Positions 19,035 through 27,922 of a stretch of DNA of 39,266 bases are shown piece by piece. This DNA is from Veronia nyctiphanis (GTDB taxonomy: Bacteria > Pseudomonadota > Gammaproteobacteria > Enterobacterales > Vibrionaceae), in contig NZ_PEIB01000041.1 in assembly GCF_004116385.1 (NCBI RefSeq), positions 1-39,266 on the forward strand, given 5' to 3'. The notes under the pieces were generated by a model. It saw only the letters and a list, made by a program, of their open reading frames with translations. It made no database searches and was not told the origin of the DNA. Position 1 is the stretch's first letter, and every line of letters starts with the position of its first letter. The position numbers and the translations under genes were made by a program.

Positions 19035-19172
19035 ATGGCAAAGGCCAAGAAAGTATCAAAGAAAGACGTGAAGAAAGTTACTAAGGCACCAGGTAAAAAA
19101 TCACTGAAGAAAGCGCTGAAAAAAGCAAAAGCTAAAGTGAAAAAAATCAAAAAAGCGATTAAAAAAGCCTAA
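19035..19172 (+). CDS. 45-residue lysine-rich basic protein
   Basis: An ORF of 46 codons starts with ATG at 19035 after a strong ribosome site (TGAGGAGAAT). 22 of its 45 residues are lysine, the rest mostly Ala, Val, Ile and Ser, with one Pro-Gly break at residues 19-20. The second half (GKKSLKKALKKAKAKVKKI and on to the end) follows a repeating KK-x-x pattern that would form a strongly cationic amphipathic helix. It resembles histone H1-like tails and also cationic membrane-active peptides; the sequence alone cannot decide. It may share a transcript with the upstream RHH gene. No homologue is recognised. A-rich DNA easily encodes lysine, so coding status rests mainly on the ribosome site and the stop position. 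Confidence 0.6.
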   Translation: MAKAKKVSKKDVKKVTKAPGKKSLKKALKKAKAKVKKIKKAIKKA

Positions 19173-19183
19173 TTGATTTCTTC

Positions 19184-19219
19184 ATAATGGGCGCTATTTT
19201 CGAAAGTAGTGCTCATTAT
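19184..19219. repeat. long imperfect hairpin after the lysine-rich gene
   Basis: ATAATGGGCGCTA (19184-19196) pairs with TAGTGCTCATTAT (19207-19219), counting two G-T pairs, around a short loop. It begins 12 bases after the stop. There is no T-tract behind it on the plus strand, so it is a possible factor-dependent or weak terminator, or an RNA-stabilising hairpin. Confidence 0.5.
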
Positions 19220-19489
19220 CTTATGAGATATATGTATTCTAGCTACCCCTCTATTGTCTGGTATTAGTCAAAATACTGTGTTTAATTTACTAACCCTCTT
19301 ACAGTCTAGTCATCGTTTTATTTTTAATATAAAAGTCAATAGATAGTAGCCTCGATTATGCTCTACGCATGGCGTGATGGGTGGCAGCTATTCTCAGCAG
19401 CATTTATCAAAAGTCGCTCTTAATAATTCGATATATACGATGATTGAGATCGTTTATTTGGGTGGGAATAGCTCTAAGTAAAGGGCGGT
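19220..19489. other. AT-rich spacer between convergent genes, nothing recognised
   Basis: Together with the hairpin before it, this is a gene-free gap of just over 300 bases between the lysine-rich gene and the convergent phosphopantetheinyl transferase gene. I see no ORF with a ribosome site, no tRNA and no clear terminator for the transferase gene. Confidence 0.6.
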
Positions 19490-20185
19490 TTAATTTTTTA
19501 TCCAGTTAGAATCTGTAAATGTCAATATTGTGTCATTTTGAGGATAGATACTGACGGGTATTATGTTGCCCTCATTAATAAAGTTAGATAATTTTTTATT
19601 AAATATGAAATGAAAAGACTCTCTACTGCAGGAAATAAGCTGTACATCAAGGAAGTCAAAATAGCCCTTTACCTGAGGGTAACAAGCCTTAAATATACTT
19701 TCTTTTGCTGAAAAAATAGCAGTAAGTCCTTCTGACTCGGTAAAATAGTTTTTTAGAAGCATTCGCTCTTCTTCAATCACAACCGTCTTTATAAGCGCAG
19801 CCTGCGTTTCTTCATCGACAACGCTTTCAATATCAATACCTATTCCCTGTTCTGGATTAGATTGTTTGGTTAATGCGCAAACAGCTTGAGACTGATGATG
19901 AGAGATTGAGCCGATGAGACCATTTGGCCAAAGCGGTTCTCTTTGTGGACCAGTAGCAATCTCTGAGGCAATACCATTTAATCTTTCTTGAGCGAGTTTA
20001 GCGAGATACCGACCAGCAAGATACTCTGCCTGACGCTTTTTAACCGATTTGACGATGTGTTGCGGCATCGGGATATTCAGTAACTCAAAGTTATCGACGT
20101 CAAAGCGCTCTTTGTTGAAATTAGCCATGAGGCACACGCCATCAAAATCCCTCAGTGGAATGCTCTCAGGCTTATCGATAAACAC
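19490..20185 (-). CDS. 4'-phosphopantetheinyl transferase, EntD type
   Basis: The 231-residue enzyme transfers phosphopantetheine from CoA to carrier proteins of NRPS, PKS or polyunsaturated fatty acid synthases. EntD-type motifs are in order: RQAEYLAGRYLA, PLWPNGLIGSISH, GIGIDIE with the Mg2+ ligands D118 and E120, and FSAKESIFKACYP with E162. Start GTG at 20183-20185 has AAGGGG about 9 bases upstream. No NRPS or PKS gene is in this window, so its target lies elsewhere. It diverges from a PepSY membrane protein gene, a type often iron-regulated, which would suit a siderophore role. It is AT-richer than its neighbours, possibly acquired. Confidence 0.92.
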   Translation of the reverse strand: MFIDKPESIPLRDFDGVCLMANFNKERFDVDNFELLNIPMPQHIVKSVKKRQAEYLAGRYLAKLAQERLNGIASEIATGPQREPLWPNGLIGSISHHQSQAVCALTKQSNPEQGIGIDIESVVDEETQAALIKTVVIEEERMLLKNYFTESEGLTAIFSAKESIFKACYPQVKGYFDFLDVQLISCSRESFHFIFNKKLSNFINEGNIIPVSIYPQNDTILTFTDSNWIKN

Positions 20186-20574
20186 CGCTTATTTCCCCTT
20201 ATCCCTGTTTTATCGGCCAGCCAGTATAACCATCAGTGAGTTTGGGGGCAGTTTTATTTCAGCACATGCGAAGTGAGACAACATTTTGTTACATTGCGCA
20301 ACTTATGAAGCAAACATGCCTTTGCTACCATTCTTCGTTTAAATAGGAAGAATACATGGCTCTCACTGATGCGAATTATCAACCAAGGTGACGAGAATCT
20401 GTGTAAATCATTGATAGTATGTCGATATGGCCGATAAAGGTTGATCGCAAACATTGCTGGCTTGTAAATGTATTGGCTTACTTTTGATACCCTCATTATT
20501 TGATACGCCTCATTTTCCCTGTCCAGCCTGTGAACATCCTTCATCATTTGACATGACAATAACAAGGGCAAGTA
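20186..20574. other. 389-base divergent spacer, no clear gene
   Basis: This spacer should hold the promoters of the transferase gene (minus strand) and of the PepSY gene (plus strand). An 11-codon ORF (ATG at 20355, with AGGAAG upstream) is seen but not supported. A Fur-like half site (TCATTAT near 20493) is too weak to call. I found no strong -35/-10 pair. Confidence 0.5.
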
Positions 20575-21851
20575 ATGTTCAAGGGACAACAAATACATAA
20601 TTGGATCTGGAAGTGGCACATACTGGCGGGACTGTTCAGCCTTCCTTTCATTTTTCTTCTCGCAGTGACCGGTGCGATTTATCTGTTTAAAGGCGATTAC
20701 GAACAACAAGCATACAAAGAGGTGCAGCAGGTTTCGGTCTCAGGCCCGCGCTTGAGTTACGAACAGCTTTTTGATAGCGCAACAGAAGCTGCATTGCTGA
20801 ATGGCCAACCTCTGCCCTCGAAAATGATCCTACCCAATGGGCTGGAACAGGCAGTTGAATTTCAATCAGGCCGACATTCATCAAAACGAAGCACGTATGT
20901 TGACCCTTATTCTGGTGAAGTGACTGGTTCATGGGCGGTTTCAGACACCCTTATGCAGAAAGTACGGAAGTTACACGGTGAACTGCTGCTCGGTAAGCAA
21001 GGTACATTAGTGATAGAACTTGTCGCCAGCTGGATGGTGGTGCTAATCATCACAGGTATTTACGTTTGGTGGCCAAAGGGAAAATCGGGTGTCAAAGGCC
21101 TGTTTACTGTTCGTTTTAATGCGGGTAAACGTACCCTGTACCGCGACTTACATGCGGTTACTGGGTTTTGGTTATCAGCGTTTCTGTTAGTGATTCTGGC
21201 TGGAGGCATGCCTTGGACAGAGTATTTTGGCAGTAACTACAAATGGGTTCGCGATAACACTGGCTCTGGTTATCCGTCAGCTACAACGGCCGTGGTTTGA
21301 AATCTGTGAAGGCTGAGAATGCGTCACCGTTGAGTGTCGACGAAATGGTTTCAATCGCGCAAAAAGCCGACTTACCAGGAACGGTAACATTGACCTTACC
21401 TGCAAAATCGACATCGGTATTTAGCATCAAAAACCGCTATCAGGATTTAGATCAGCAATGGTCAATTCATTACGATCAGTACTCAGGTCAAGAAGTGAAA
21501 GCGTTTCCTTGGTCAGACGTGGGTGTCATGAGCCACTCACGCCAGATTGTGATGAGAATACATCAGGGAGAGCTATTTGGAAGCCTAAACTGGGGGCTGG
21601 TACTTGCCGTAGCCTTGCTTCTGGCAATGATGAGTTTGTCAGGGATGGTGTCGTATTTTATTCGCAAACCCAAAGGTAGCTGGGGCATTCCAAAAGTCCC
21701 CGAAAATATGCGAGTGGGTAAGGGGATTGTCCTCTTGCTGGCTTTTCTTGCTGTCCTGTTGCCGCTCTTTGGCGTCAGCTTGATTGTGCTGGTTGTAACC
21801 ACATTTATTGTGCAGTTAGGCGGTAAAGCGCTGCAGCGTCGAGAAGCCTGA
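20575..21851 (+). CDS. PepSY-associated transmembrane protein (frameshifted in this sequence)
   Basis: The protein belongs to the PepSY_TM (PiuB-like) family, often tied to siderophore uptake and ferric reduction. Helix 1 is in LFSLPFIFLLAVTGAIYLF, helix 2 in VVLIITGIYVWWPKG, helix 3 in FWLSAFLLVILAGGMPW. LHGELLLG and DLHAVTGFW hold the conserved histidines that may bind heme. The frame breaks at about 21274. Adding one C to CC there gives GYPVSYNGRGLKS and joins the second half, with PLSVDEMV, MRIHQGELFG, further helices and a C-terminal RKPKGSWGIP. The corrected length is 425 residues. The break looks like sequencing error, since both halves stay conserved. Start ATG at 20575 has AAGGGC upstream. 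Confidence 0.85.
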
Positions 21852-22030
21852 TAGCATCTCTCAGGTCGCGCTTGATGTTTTTCAGTCAGGCGCGGCTTAC
21901 TCATTAAGTCCCTTTGCGTGCTTGACGAGCCTTTCTTTCGATTCTCCGCACTATTACATCCAACGCATATTGATTCACACCCTGCAAAGCGTAGAATTCG
22001 GGCGCAAATAAAACCAATAAGGACGCAGAT

Positions 22031-22705
22031 ATGCGCTACGACTGGATTCTTTTTGACGCCGACGAAACCCTTTTTTCATTTGATGATTTTCAAGGCCTGA
22101 AAATCATGTTTGCAGAGTACGGCGTTGATTTTACCCGCGACGATCATGTTGAATACAAAAACAGAAACAAGCCATTGTGGGTACAGTACCAAAACGGTGA
22201 AATTACAGCGCAAGAGCTAAAGGTGACGCGCTACCAACATTGGGCTGATAAGCTGAAGGTTGACCCTTCAGAGCTGAACAATGCGTTCCTCAATGCGATG
22301 GCCGATGTCTGTCAGCCTCTCAAACATGTTGATACTGTTGTTCCGTTACTGGCTGAGAAAGCAAAGCTTGGCATCGTCACCAATGGTTTTACCGAGCTTC
22401 AGCAAATCAGACTTGAACGCACGGGTATGAAGCCTTTTTTCCAGCATGTTTTTATTTCTGAAGAAATAGGTGTGGCGAAACCTGACCCGAAAATCTTTGA
22501 GCATGCACTTGAGGTGATGGGGAAACCCGACCGGGCGAAGGTGCTAATGGTCGGTGATAACCCACATTCTGATGTTCTCGGTGGGATGAATGCTGGTATC
22601 GACACCTGCTGGTTAAACCTTAACGGTGAATGCTTACCTGACGGCATTAAACCAACCTTTACGGTTTCCTCTTGGAATGAGTTACAGGACCGCCTTCTAG
22701 GCTAA
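22031..22705 (+). CDS. yjjG: YjjG-type HAD nucleotide 5'-phosphatase
   Basis: The 224-residue protein is a HAD hydrolase. Motif I FDADET has the nucleophile D9 and D11. Motif II is IVTNGFTELQQIRLERTGM, motif III EEIGVAKPDPKIF, and motif IV MVGDNPHSDVLGGMNAG. It follows E. coli YjjG (225 residues) throughout, including NKPLWVQYQNG and CWLN. YjjG dephosphorylates pyrimidine and non-canonical nucleoside monophosphates and is regarded as a house-cleaning enzyme. The ATG follows ATAAGGACG. It is a single-gene unit between the PepSY gene and the Yip1-HlyD-ABC cluster. Confidence 0.95.
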   Translation: MRYDWILFDADETLFSFDDFQGLKIMFAEYGVDFTRDDHVEYKNRNKPLWVQYQNGEITAQELKVTRYQHWADKLKVDPSELNNAFLNAMADVCQPLKHVDTVVPLLAEKAKLGIVTNGFTELQQIRLERTGMKPFFQHVFISEEIGVAKPDPKIFEHALEVMGKPDRAKVLMVGDNPHSDVLGGMNAGIDTCWLNLNGECLPDGIKPTFTVSSWNELQDRLLG

Positions 22706-22714
22706 TTTCATCAT

Positions 22715-22735
22715 CAGGCGGACATGGTTCGCCTG
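22715..22735 (+). terminator. weak hairpin after yjjG
   Basis: CAGGCG (22715-22720) pairs with CGCCTG (22730-22735) around a 9-base loop, 9 bases after the yjjG stop. Only TTAT follows, so termination is uncertain. Confidence 0.35.
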
Positions 22736-22899
22736 TTATCACCGCTTAACGTCATTTCTCGCAGCTCGGCACTGCTTTTGATATCACTGTTGCCTTAACT
22801 TGCCGTTTATCCTGCGATTTTTCCGTTCATCACTTTTTTCGCCTACCTTGGCAGTGAGTTTCTTATTCTCTCCTCATACCCAATGGATGGAGAAGAGAT

Positions 22900-23592
22900 A
22901 TGTCAGTTGCAGCAATTATGGATGCTTACGTCGCACCCAAGAGTGTATTCACACGCCTGAAAGAGAACAAAAAGGCCAGTTATCTCGGCCTAGTTTTGAT
23001 GATCATCGTCGGTGTAATTTCCCAGTATTTGCTCTTTAAAGACATGAGCCCAGAGTGGATTGTCGAACAGCAAATGCAGCTTATGCATGAGGTGGATGAA
23101 AATAAAAAAATCGAAGCTAAGGCGTTTATTGAAGAGAATGCACCTATGGCGGGTCCATTTGCCATGGGAAGTGTCGCGATAATGACGCCTGTTTTGATCC
23201 TCATTTATGCGTTTTATTTCTTTCTCATTGGTAAGTTGGTGGCAAAGAACCGTGAAATAACGTTTGGTGATTGGTTCAGCTTTTCTATTTGGATAGCGAT
23301 GCCAAAAATTATTAATTTTGCGGGTTTGATTGCGTTGGTATTGATGAGCCAGACACCAGATTTATCGATGACTGCAGGTAACTATGCTTCATTGAATCAG
23401 CTATTCCTTAACCTAGATATTAAGGACGCTTGGTATCCGTTTGCTGAGGGAATCAACTTGTTCACAATCTGGGGAATAGTGTTGACGTTTATTGGCCTGA
23501 AACAACTCACGACTCTTTCAAATGTGATGAACCTGATTGTGGCGATAGCGCCGACAGCTCTCTTCATCGGCATTTCGACCCTCATTGCTTAA
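22900..23592 (+). CDS. Yip1 family integral membrane protein
   Basis: The 230-residue protein has about five hydrophobic segments, at roughly residues 29-46, 94-116, 130-149, 186-205 and 208-229. The opening AIMDAYVAPKSVFTRLKENKK and the helix pattern fit the YIP1 domain family. Bacterial Yip1 proteins have no well-defined role. The ATG at 22900 follows GGAGAAGAG. It lies 55 bases before the HlyD-type gene on the same strand and may belong to the same transcript; whether it is a partner of the transporter is inference. Confidence 0.8.
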   Translation: MSVAAIMDAYVAPKSVFTRLKENKKASYLGLVLMIIVGVISQYLLFKDMSPEWIVEQQMQLMHEVDENKKIEAKAFIEENAPMAGPFAMGSVAIMTPVLILIYAFYFFLIGKLVAKNREITFGDWFSFSIWIAMPKIINFAGLIALVLMSQTPDLSMTAGNYASLNQLFLNLDIKDAWYPFAEGINLFTIWGIVLTFIGLKQLTTLSNVMNLIVAIAPTALFIGISTLIA

Positions 23593-23647
23593 TACCCCTC
23601 AGTGGCTTCGTCTGAGGCCATTCTCTTCTTTATTCAGGATGATTTTA

Positions 23648-24779
23648 ATGCGCAAGTTTTTAACCTTTTTTCTTATTCTTGCTGTGGTTGGTGGCGTTAT
23701 TTTCTGGAAGTCAAAAGCCGAAAAACCAACCGATATTTATGTAGAAACTGCGGAAGAGCAGGATATTCGCGATACGATTCTGGCATCCGGTAACCTGACT
23801 TTTGATACCAAGATCCAGCTGAGATCTGAAGTCACAGGCACCGTAGAGAGTGTGTTGGTGGTGGAAGGCGATAGAGTGAAAAAAGGCCAGTTGTTATTAG
23901 AAGTGAATGCAACAGCGTACCAGACCGATGTGGACAGCCGTGAAGCGCAAGTGGCCGCAAGAAATATCGAGATTGAGCGGGTGTCAGCAAGCCAGCAAGA
24001 GATGCTGCGTCAGTTCAAACTCAAAAAGAGCCTTTATAACAAAAAGCTTATGGGCAAAGACGAGTACGAGCGCGTGGCTAACCAACTTCGTCTTGCCAAT
24101 ATCGAAGTGAAAGCTGCCAAGGTGCGTCTCAATCAGGACTTGGCTGCATTGGCACTGGCGAAAGACAAACTGGCGAAGACACAAATTCGCGCCACCATGG
24201 ATGGCTGATCGCCAATGTTTACGTTAAGGAAGGGGAAACGGTCGCCGACAGTTCTCTGTCTGCCAATACTCAGGCATTACTGACGTTAGCTAACCCCGAT
24301 TTGATGCTCGCTGAGTTGAAAGTGGATGAAGCCGACATTGCCAATGTTGAGGCAGGACAGGTCGTTCGTGTATTTACTGCCGCAGAGCCAAAAGAAGCGC
24401 GTTTAGCGAAAGTCACCCGCACTGGCGTATCAGCCAAACAACGAAATACTGGCAGCCTGTATTTTGATGTCAAGGCGCTTTTGGATAGCCTGAAGGCGTA
24501 TATCCGGGAATGAGTTTCCGCGCTGAAATTCAGCTGAATGTTGAAGAAGCGAAAATCAGTGTGCCTATTTCAGCGGTTCAGTCTGAAGGTGATGAGCACT
24601 TTGTCTGGATTTACGATGAAAGTGGACTCAAGAAACAACAGGTGAGCTTGGGCTTAGCCTCCGATACGCATCAGGTGATCACTGAAGGGCTTGAATCTGG
24701 CACTAAGGTTGTCACAGGCCCTGCGAGAAGCATGACAATATTGAACGAGCAGTCGGTTGTGAACGTGAAGGAGTCATGA
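23648..24779 (+). CDS. HlyD/MacA-type periplasmic adaptor (frameshifted twice in this sequence)
   Basis: This is a membrane fusion protein of the MacA kind. An N-terminal anchor helix (about residues 4-20) is followed by a lipoyl half (GTVESVLVVEGDRVKKGQLLLEV), a coiled-coil hairpin (about 90-180, rich in Glu, Gln, Lys and Ala), the second lipoyl half (IANVYVKEGETVADSS) and beta-barrel parts (ADIANVEAGQVVRVFTA, ISVPISAVQS, VITEGLESGTKVVTGP). Two single-base losses split it: a C at 24205 (GGCTGATC for GGC-CTG-ATC) and a C near 24504 (restoring YIPGMSFRAEI). The corrected product is 377 residues. Start ATG at 23648 after AGGA. The stop overlaps the ABC gene by 4 bases, so the two are surely one operon. 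Confidence 0.9.
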
Positions 24780-25516
24780 TGGAGAGGCCTGTTATTCAGC
24801 TGGAAGGGATCAGTAAGTTCTACACACTGGCCGATGAGAAATTTATCGCGCTGAACAAGGTTTCCCTGAATATTGAAAAGAATGATTACGTGGCAATAAC
24901 CGGCCCCTCGGGGTCGGGGAAATCAACACTGATGAACATCATTGGTTGTTTGGATATTGCTGAAGAAGGGGAATATTGGCTAAACCAAGTAAATGCCAGC
25001 AGCCAGACGGATGCACAGCTTGCTGCGGTGAGAAACCGCCATATAGGCTTTATATTCCAAAGTTTTAATCTCTTTCCAAAGTTGTCGGTGATAGAGAACG
25101 TGGCATACCCACTTGTCTATCAGAAAGTGGGAAAGAAGGAGCGGGAAAAAAGAGCGAAACGACAGCTTGAGCGTGTCGGGCTGGGTGACAAACTTCAACA
25201 CTTGCCGAACCAGCTTTCAGGCGGTCAGCGCCAACGTGTCGCGATTGCTAGAGCCTTGGTCACTAACCCTGCCATTTTACTTGGTGATGAGCCAACAGGA
25301 AATCTCGACAGTAAAACGACGTCTGACATCATGGCATTGTTTGATGAGCTTTATAACGAAGGGCAGACCATTGTACTGGTTACCCATGAGCCTGATATTG
25401 CTGAGCACTGTCTCCGCGAAGTACGGCTGGTCGATGGTGAAATCGCTCATGACGTTCGACGAGAAAAAACAATTGCCACCAATGTAGTCAATGAAGGAGG
25501 GGTTGTTCATGCCTGA
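24776..25516 (+). CDS. ABC transporter ATPase, MacB/LolD/FtsE-like
   Basis: The 246-residue ATPase has Walker A GPSGSGKST (43-51), the Q-loop in FQSFNLF (Q95), signature LSGGQRQRVAIARAL (from 147), Walker B AILLGDEPTGNLDS (D171, E172) and the H-loop in VTHEPDIAEH. The DEPTGNLDS form and overall size are those of MacB/LolD/FtsE-type exporters, which do mechanical work from the membrane rather than carry substrates through it. It overlaps the adaptor gene by 4 bases and the permease gene by 8. Unlike classic MacB, the ATPase and permease are separate chains. Confidence 0.95.
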   Translation: MMERPVIQLEGISKFYTLADEKFIALNKVSLNIEKNDYVAITGPSGSGKSTLMNIIGCLDIAEEGEYWLNQVNASSQTDAQLAAVRNRHIGFIFQSFNLFPKLSVIENVAYPLVYQKVGKKEREKRAKRQLERVGLGDKLQHLPNQLSGGQRQRVAIARALVTNPAILLGDEPTGNLDSKTTSDIMALFDELYNEGQTIVLVTHEPDIAEHCLREVRLVDGEIAHDVRREKTIATNVVNEGGVVHA

Positions 25517-26742
25517 TTCTTTATTTTACTTTTCCGAGAGTTGCCGCTCTGCTTTCCGTGCGATTACCTCTCACGGGGTACGAAGCATACTGACTATATT
25601 AGGTATCATCATCGGCGTTGCTCTGTGATTGTGGTGGTTGCTGTGATGGAGATGTTGAAAGGTAACCTGATGAGCAGCTTGATGATCTGAATCCGGATAT
25701 GCTCACGGTAGAGGGGTACACCTCTACTGACGATACTCTTTCCGGTAAGTACAACACGCTAGGTTTTAAAGAGTTTGAACTGATAAAACAACGTGTTGAT
25801 GGCTACGAAGCAATAAGCGCTCGCACCCGAGGTTACAGTTCATTTGGTTCGATTGTCTATGGCAGTGAGTCGACCAGTACACAGGTGCTTGGCAGTGACA
25901 GCGAATATCAACGTGTGGTGAATACGTATCCTGAGTTAGGCCGATTTATCAGTGACAGTGATGATGATAGGCGTCGCCGTGTTGCTTTCGTCGGTAAAAC
26001 ACTGATTGAAGAACTCGAGTTACCAGCGAACCCGGTGGGTGAATACATCAAAATTGATGGCGAATGGTTCAGAATTATTGGTGTCGCCGAACCCAAAGGG
26101 AAGTTGATCATTCTTGATCAGGACAACTTTGTCATTGTTCCACTTTCCACCTTGAGAACAATGCGTGGGCCTTGGCGAACTGAAGATATTGAAGTTATGC
26201 TCAAGCCCGGCCCTGAAAAGTCTGCCAAAGAGCTGGAGGACGAAATTCGCAAAGTTCTGCGTCAACATTTCAGAGTAGGGAAAGGAGAATCAGAACCTTT
26301 TACTTTCTCTACGCCAGAAGAGAGCCGGAAAAGCTTTGATGAAATGACGATGTCCGTCACCTTGGTCGCAGCCGCTGTCGTCAGTATCAGTTTGCTGGTG
26401 GGGGGAATCGGTGTCATGAACATTATGTTGGTGTCGGTCACTGAGCGTACCAAAGAAATCGGAATTGCGAAGTCACTCGGGGCACCATCAGGGCTGATTT
26501 TGTTACAGTTTCTGCTTGAGGCTGTGATGCTTTCTGTCTTCGGCTGTATTTTGGGTGTGGTTCTTGGTGCGGGGCTATCGAGCTTTGCATTGCTGATACC
26601 AGGTACCGACAGCATTAACATTCCGATGTGGTCGATTTGGTTGTCGGTTGGTTTTACCACCTTTATTGGTGTTGCCTTTGGTCTTGCGCCAGCGATGAAA
26701 GCCTCAAAGCTGAATCCTGTCGCTGCGTTAAGGTTCGAGTAA
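25509..26742 (+). CDS. FtsX/MacB-type ABC permease (frameshifted twice in this sequence)
   Basis: The permease starts with ATG at 25509, inside the end of the ATPase gene. It has the MacB arrangement: helix 1 with the RSILTILGIIIGVA motif, a long periplasmic domain (about 60-285, MacB_PCD), then three C-terminal helices with LLVGGIGVMNIMLVSVTERT and KEIGIAKSLGA. It ends GLAPAMKASKLNPVAALRFE, the standard FtsX-family tail. Two base losses break the N-terminal part: a T at about 25622 (GVASVIVVVAV restored) and a G at about 25669 (GNLDEQLDDLNPDML restored). The corrected length is 411 residues. It probably couples ATP use to the MacA-like adaptor and an outer-membrane channel such as TolC. Substrate unknown. 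Confidence 0.92.
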
Positions 26743-26744
26743 CT

Positions 26745-27922
26745 ATGAGCATTAAGAAAACCATTAGGGATATGCTGCGCATATCCCTGAAAACAACAAC
26801 AGCCTACAAAGTGTGTCTTGTTCTCGGCATAGCCTTTCTCACTATGTTCAATGTGACTATGATCGCGAGCATCATGCCCGATATAGGGACGGGCCTGTTG
26901 GTGTTCAGAACATTCATTGAAGTGCTTGTTTTCTTCGCTCTATTTCACTTGTTAATCCGAAGTTATATCAAACTCAGTCTGCTGCATGATGGTATGTCAT
27001 GGCGTATCGGCATGTCTCTTTTCGTTGTGTCAGTATGCTGCGGCTCTGCATATGTAGGCTTCAGCTATATTTTGAATGAGATATCGTTCTTTGACGATGC
27101 ATCAATAGAAAATTTTGGGTACACCATGTCCTCAACAGATGAAAGACGTGAAATTGGTATTTCATCACCGTCGCTTGTCATTGTCGGCATCGTAAATGCC
27201 GTCATTCAGTATTGGGTCATCGTTGCTGTCTATCTGGTGTGGCAGTTTTACCGCCAGCGCCACACAATGCAAAAGCGACTTGAAAAAGCTCGTTTATCTC
27301 AACTGACCTATCAGCTCAATCCCCACTTCCTTTTTAATACATTGAACAGTATTCGGGCATTGATATATGAGGATAAAGATTCTGCCGCGGACGTAGTGAC
27401 GGAGTTGGCGGAGTTACTTCGTCTTCATATGACACTGGATATGAATCACTCCTCTTCACTGGAAAAAGATTGGCAAATTGCCCGCCATTTTCTAACCATT
27501 GAACAGGTTCGGTTGGAAGACAGGTTAGATCTCACTATCGATCTTTCGCCTGAAACTCTGGATCAGAGTGTTCCCTCGCTTTGTTTGTTAACTCTGGTCG
27601 AAAATGCGTTAAAACATGGAGTTATTCCCAATCTTTCAAAAGGCTACTTGTCGATTGAATCCAGCTTATTGGACAATCATCATTGGCAGCTCCGTATTGT
27701 TAACTCAGTAGGTAAGCCCAGCCAACAGCCAAGTAACCGGATTGGTCTTTCAAATATTTCGGAGAGATTGACCTGCTGCATGGTGAGCAAGCTCATCTCG
27801 CCACGGAGCGGTCAGATGGGCGGTTTATTGTTTCAATAGAGATGCCGTACCATGGAAGTATTGATCGTCGACGACGAAAGACTGGCAAGAGCCGAATTGA
27901 AAAGGTTATTGAATCAAGTTAA
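26745..27922 (+). CDS. LytS/YehU-type sensor histidine kinase (frameshifted in this sequence)
   Basis: The kinase has four predicted membrane helices (about 24-44, 51-70, 89-110, 142-168). A short coiled linker follows, then the His_kinase domain with H194 in LNPHFLFNTLNSIRALI and an N-box LVENALKHG. The final ATP-binding part reads IGLSNISERL in frame. One G missing after 27770 then throws the frame. Restored, it continues DLLHGEQAHLATERSDGRF and VSIEMPYHG, running to a stop at 27922 and giving about 392 residues, with a 71-base overlap into the regulator gene. It starts 2 bases after the permease stop. It lacks a periplasmic sensor domain, so it may sense through its membrane part or via the transporter. 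Confidence 0.88.

Noticed and set aside
18902-19150. Minus-strand ORF with a Phe/Leu/Ala-rich product
   Set aside because: It is the reverse of the lysine-rich gene and the RHH end; A-rich lysine codons read as Phe on the other strand. No ribosome site or family match.
20355-20390. 11-codon ORF with a ribosome-like site in the PepSY leader
   Set aside because: Too short to support; no hairpin or known regulatory peptide accompanies it.
20480-20500. Fur-like box before the PepSY gene
   Set aside because: Only TCATTAT is kept; overall about 9 of 19 consensus positions match, which is near background.
20254-20709. Minus-strand 151-codon ORF over the transferase/PepSY spacer
   Set aside because: It overlaps the start of the PepSY gene, has no recognisable domain and has an unusual composition.
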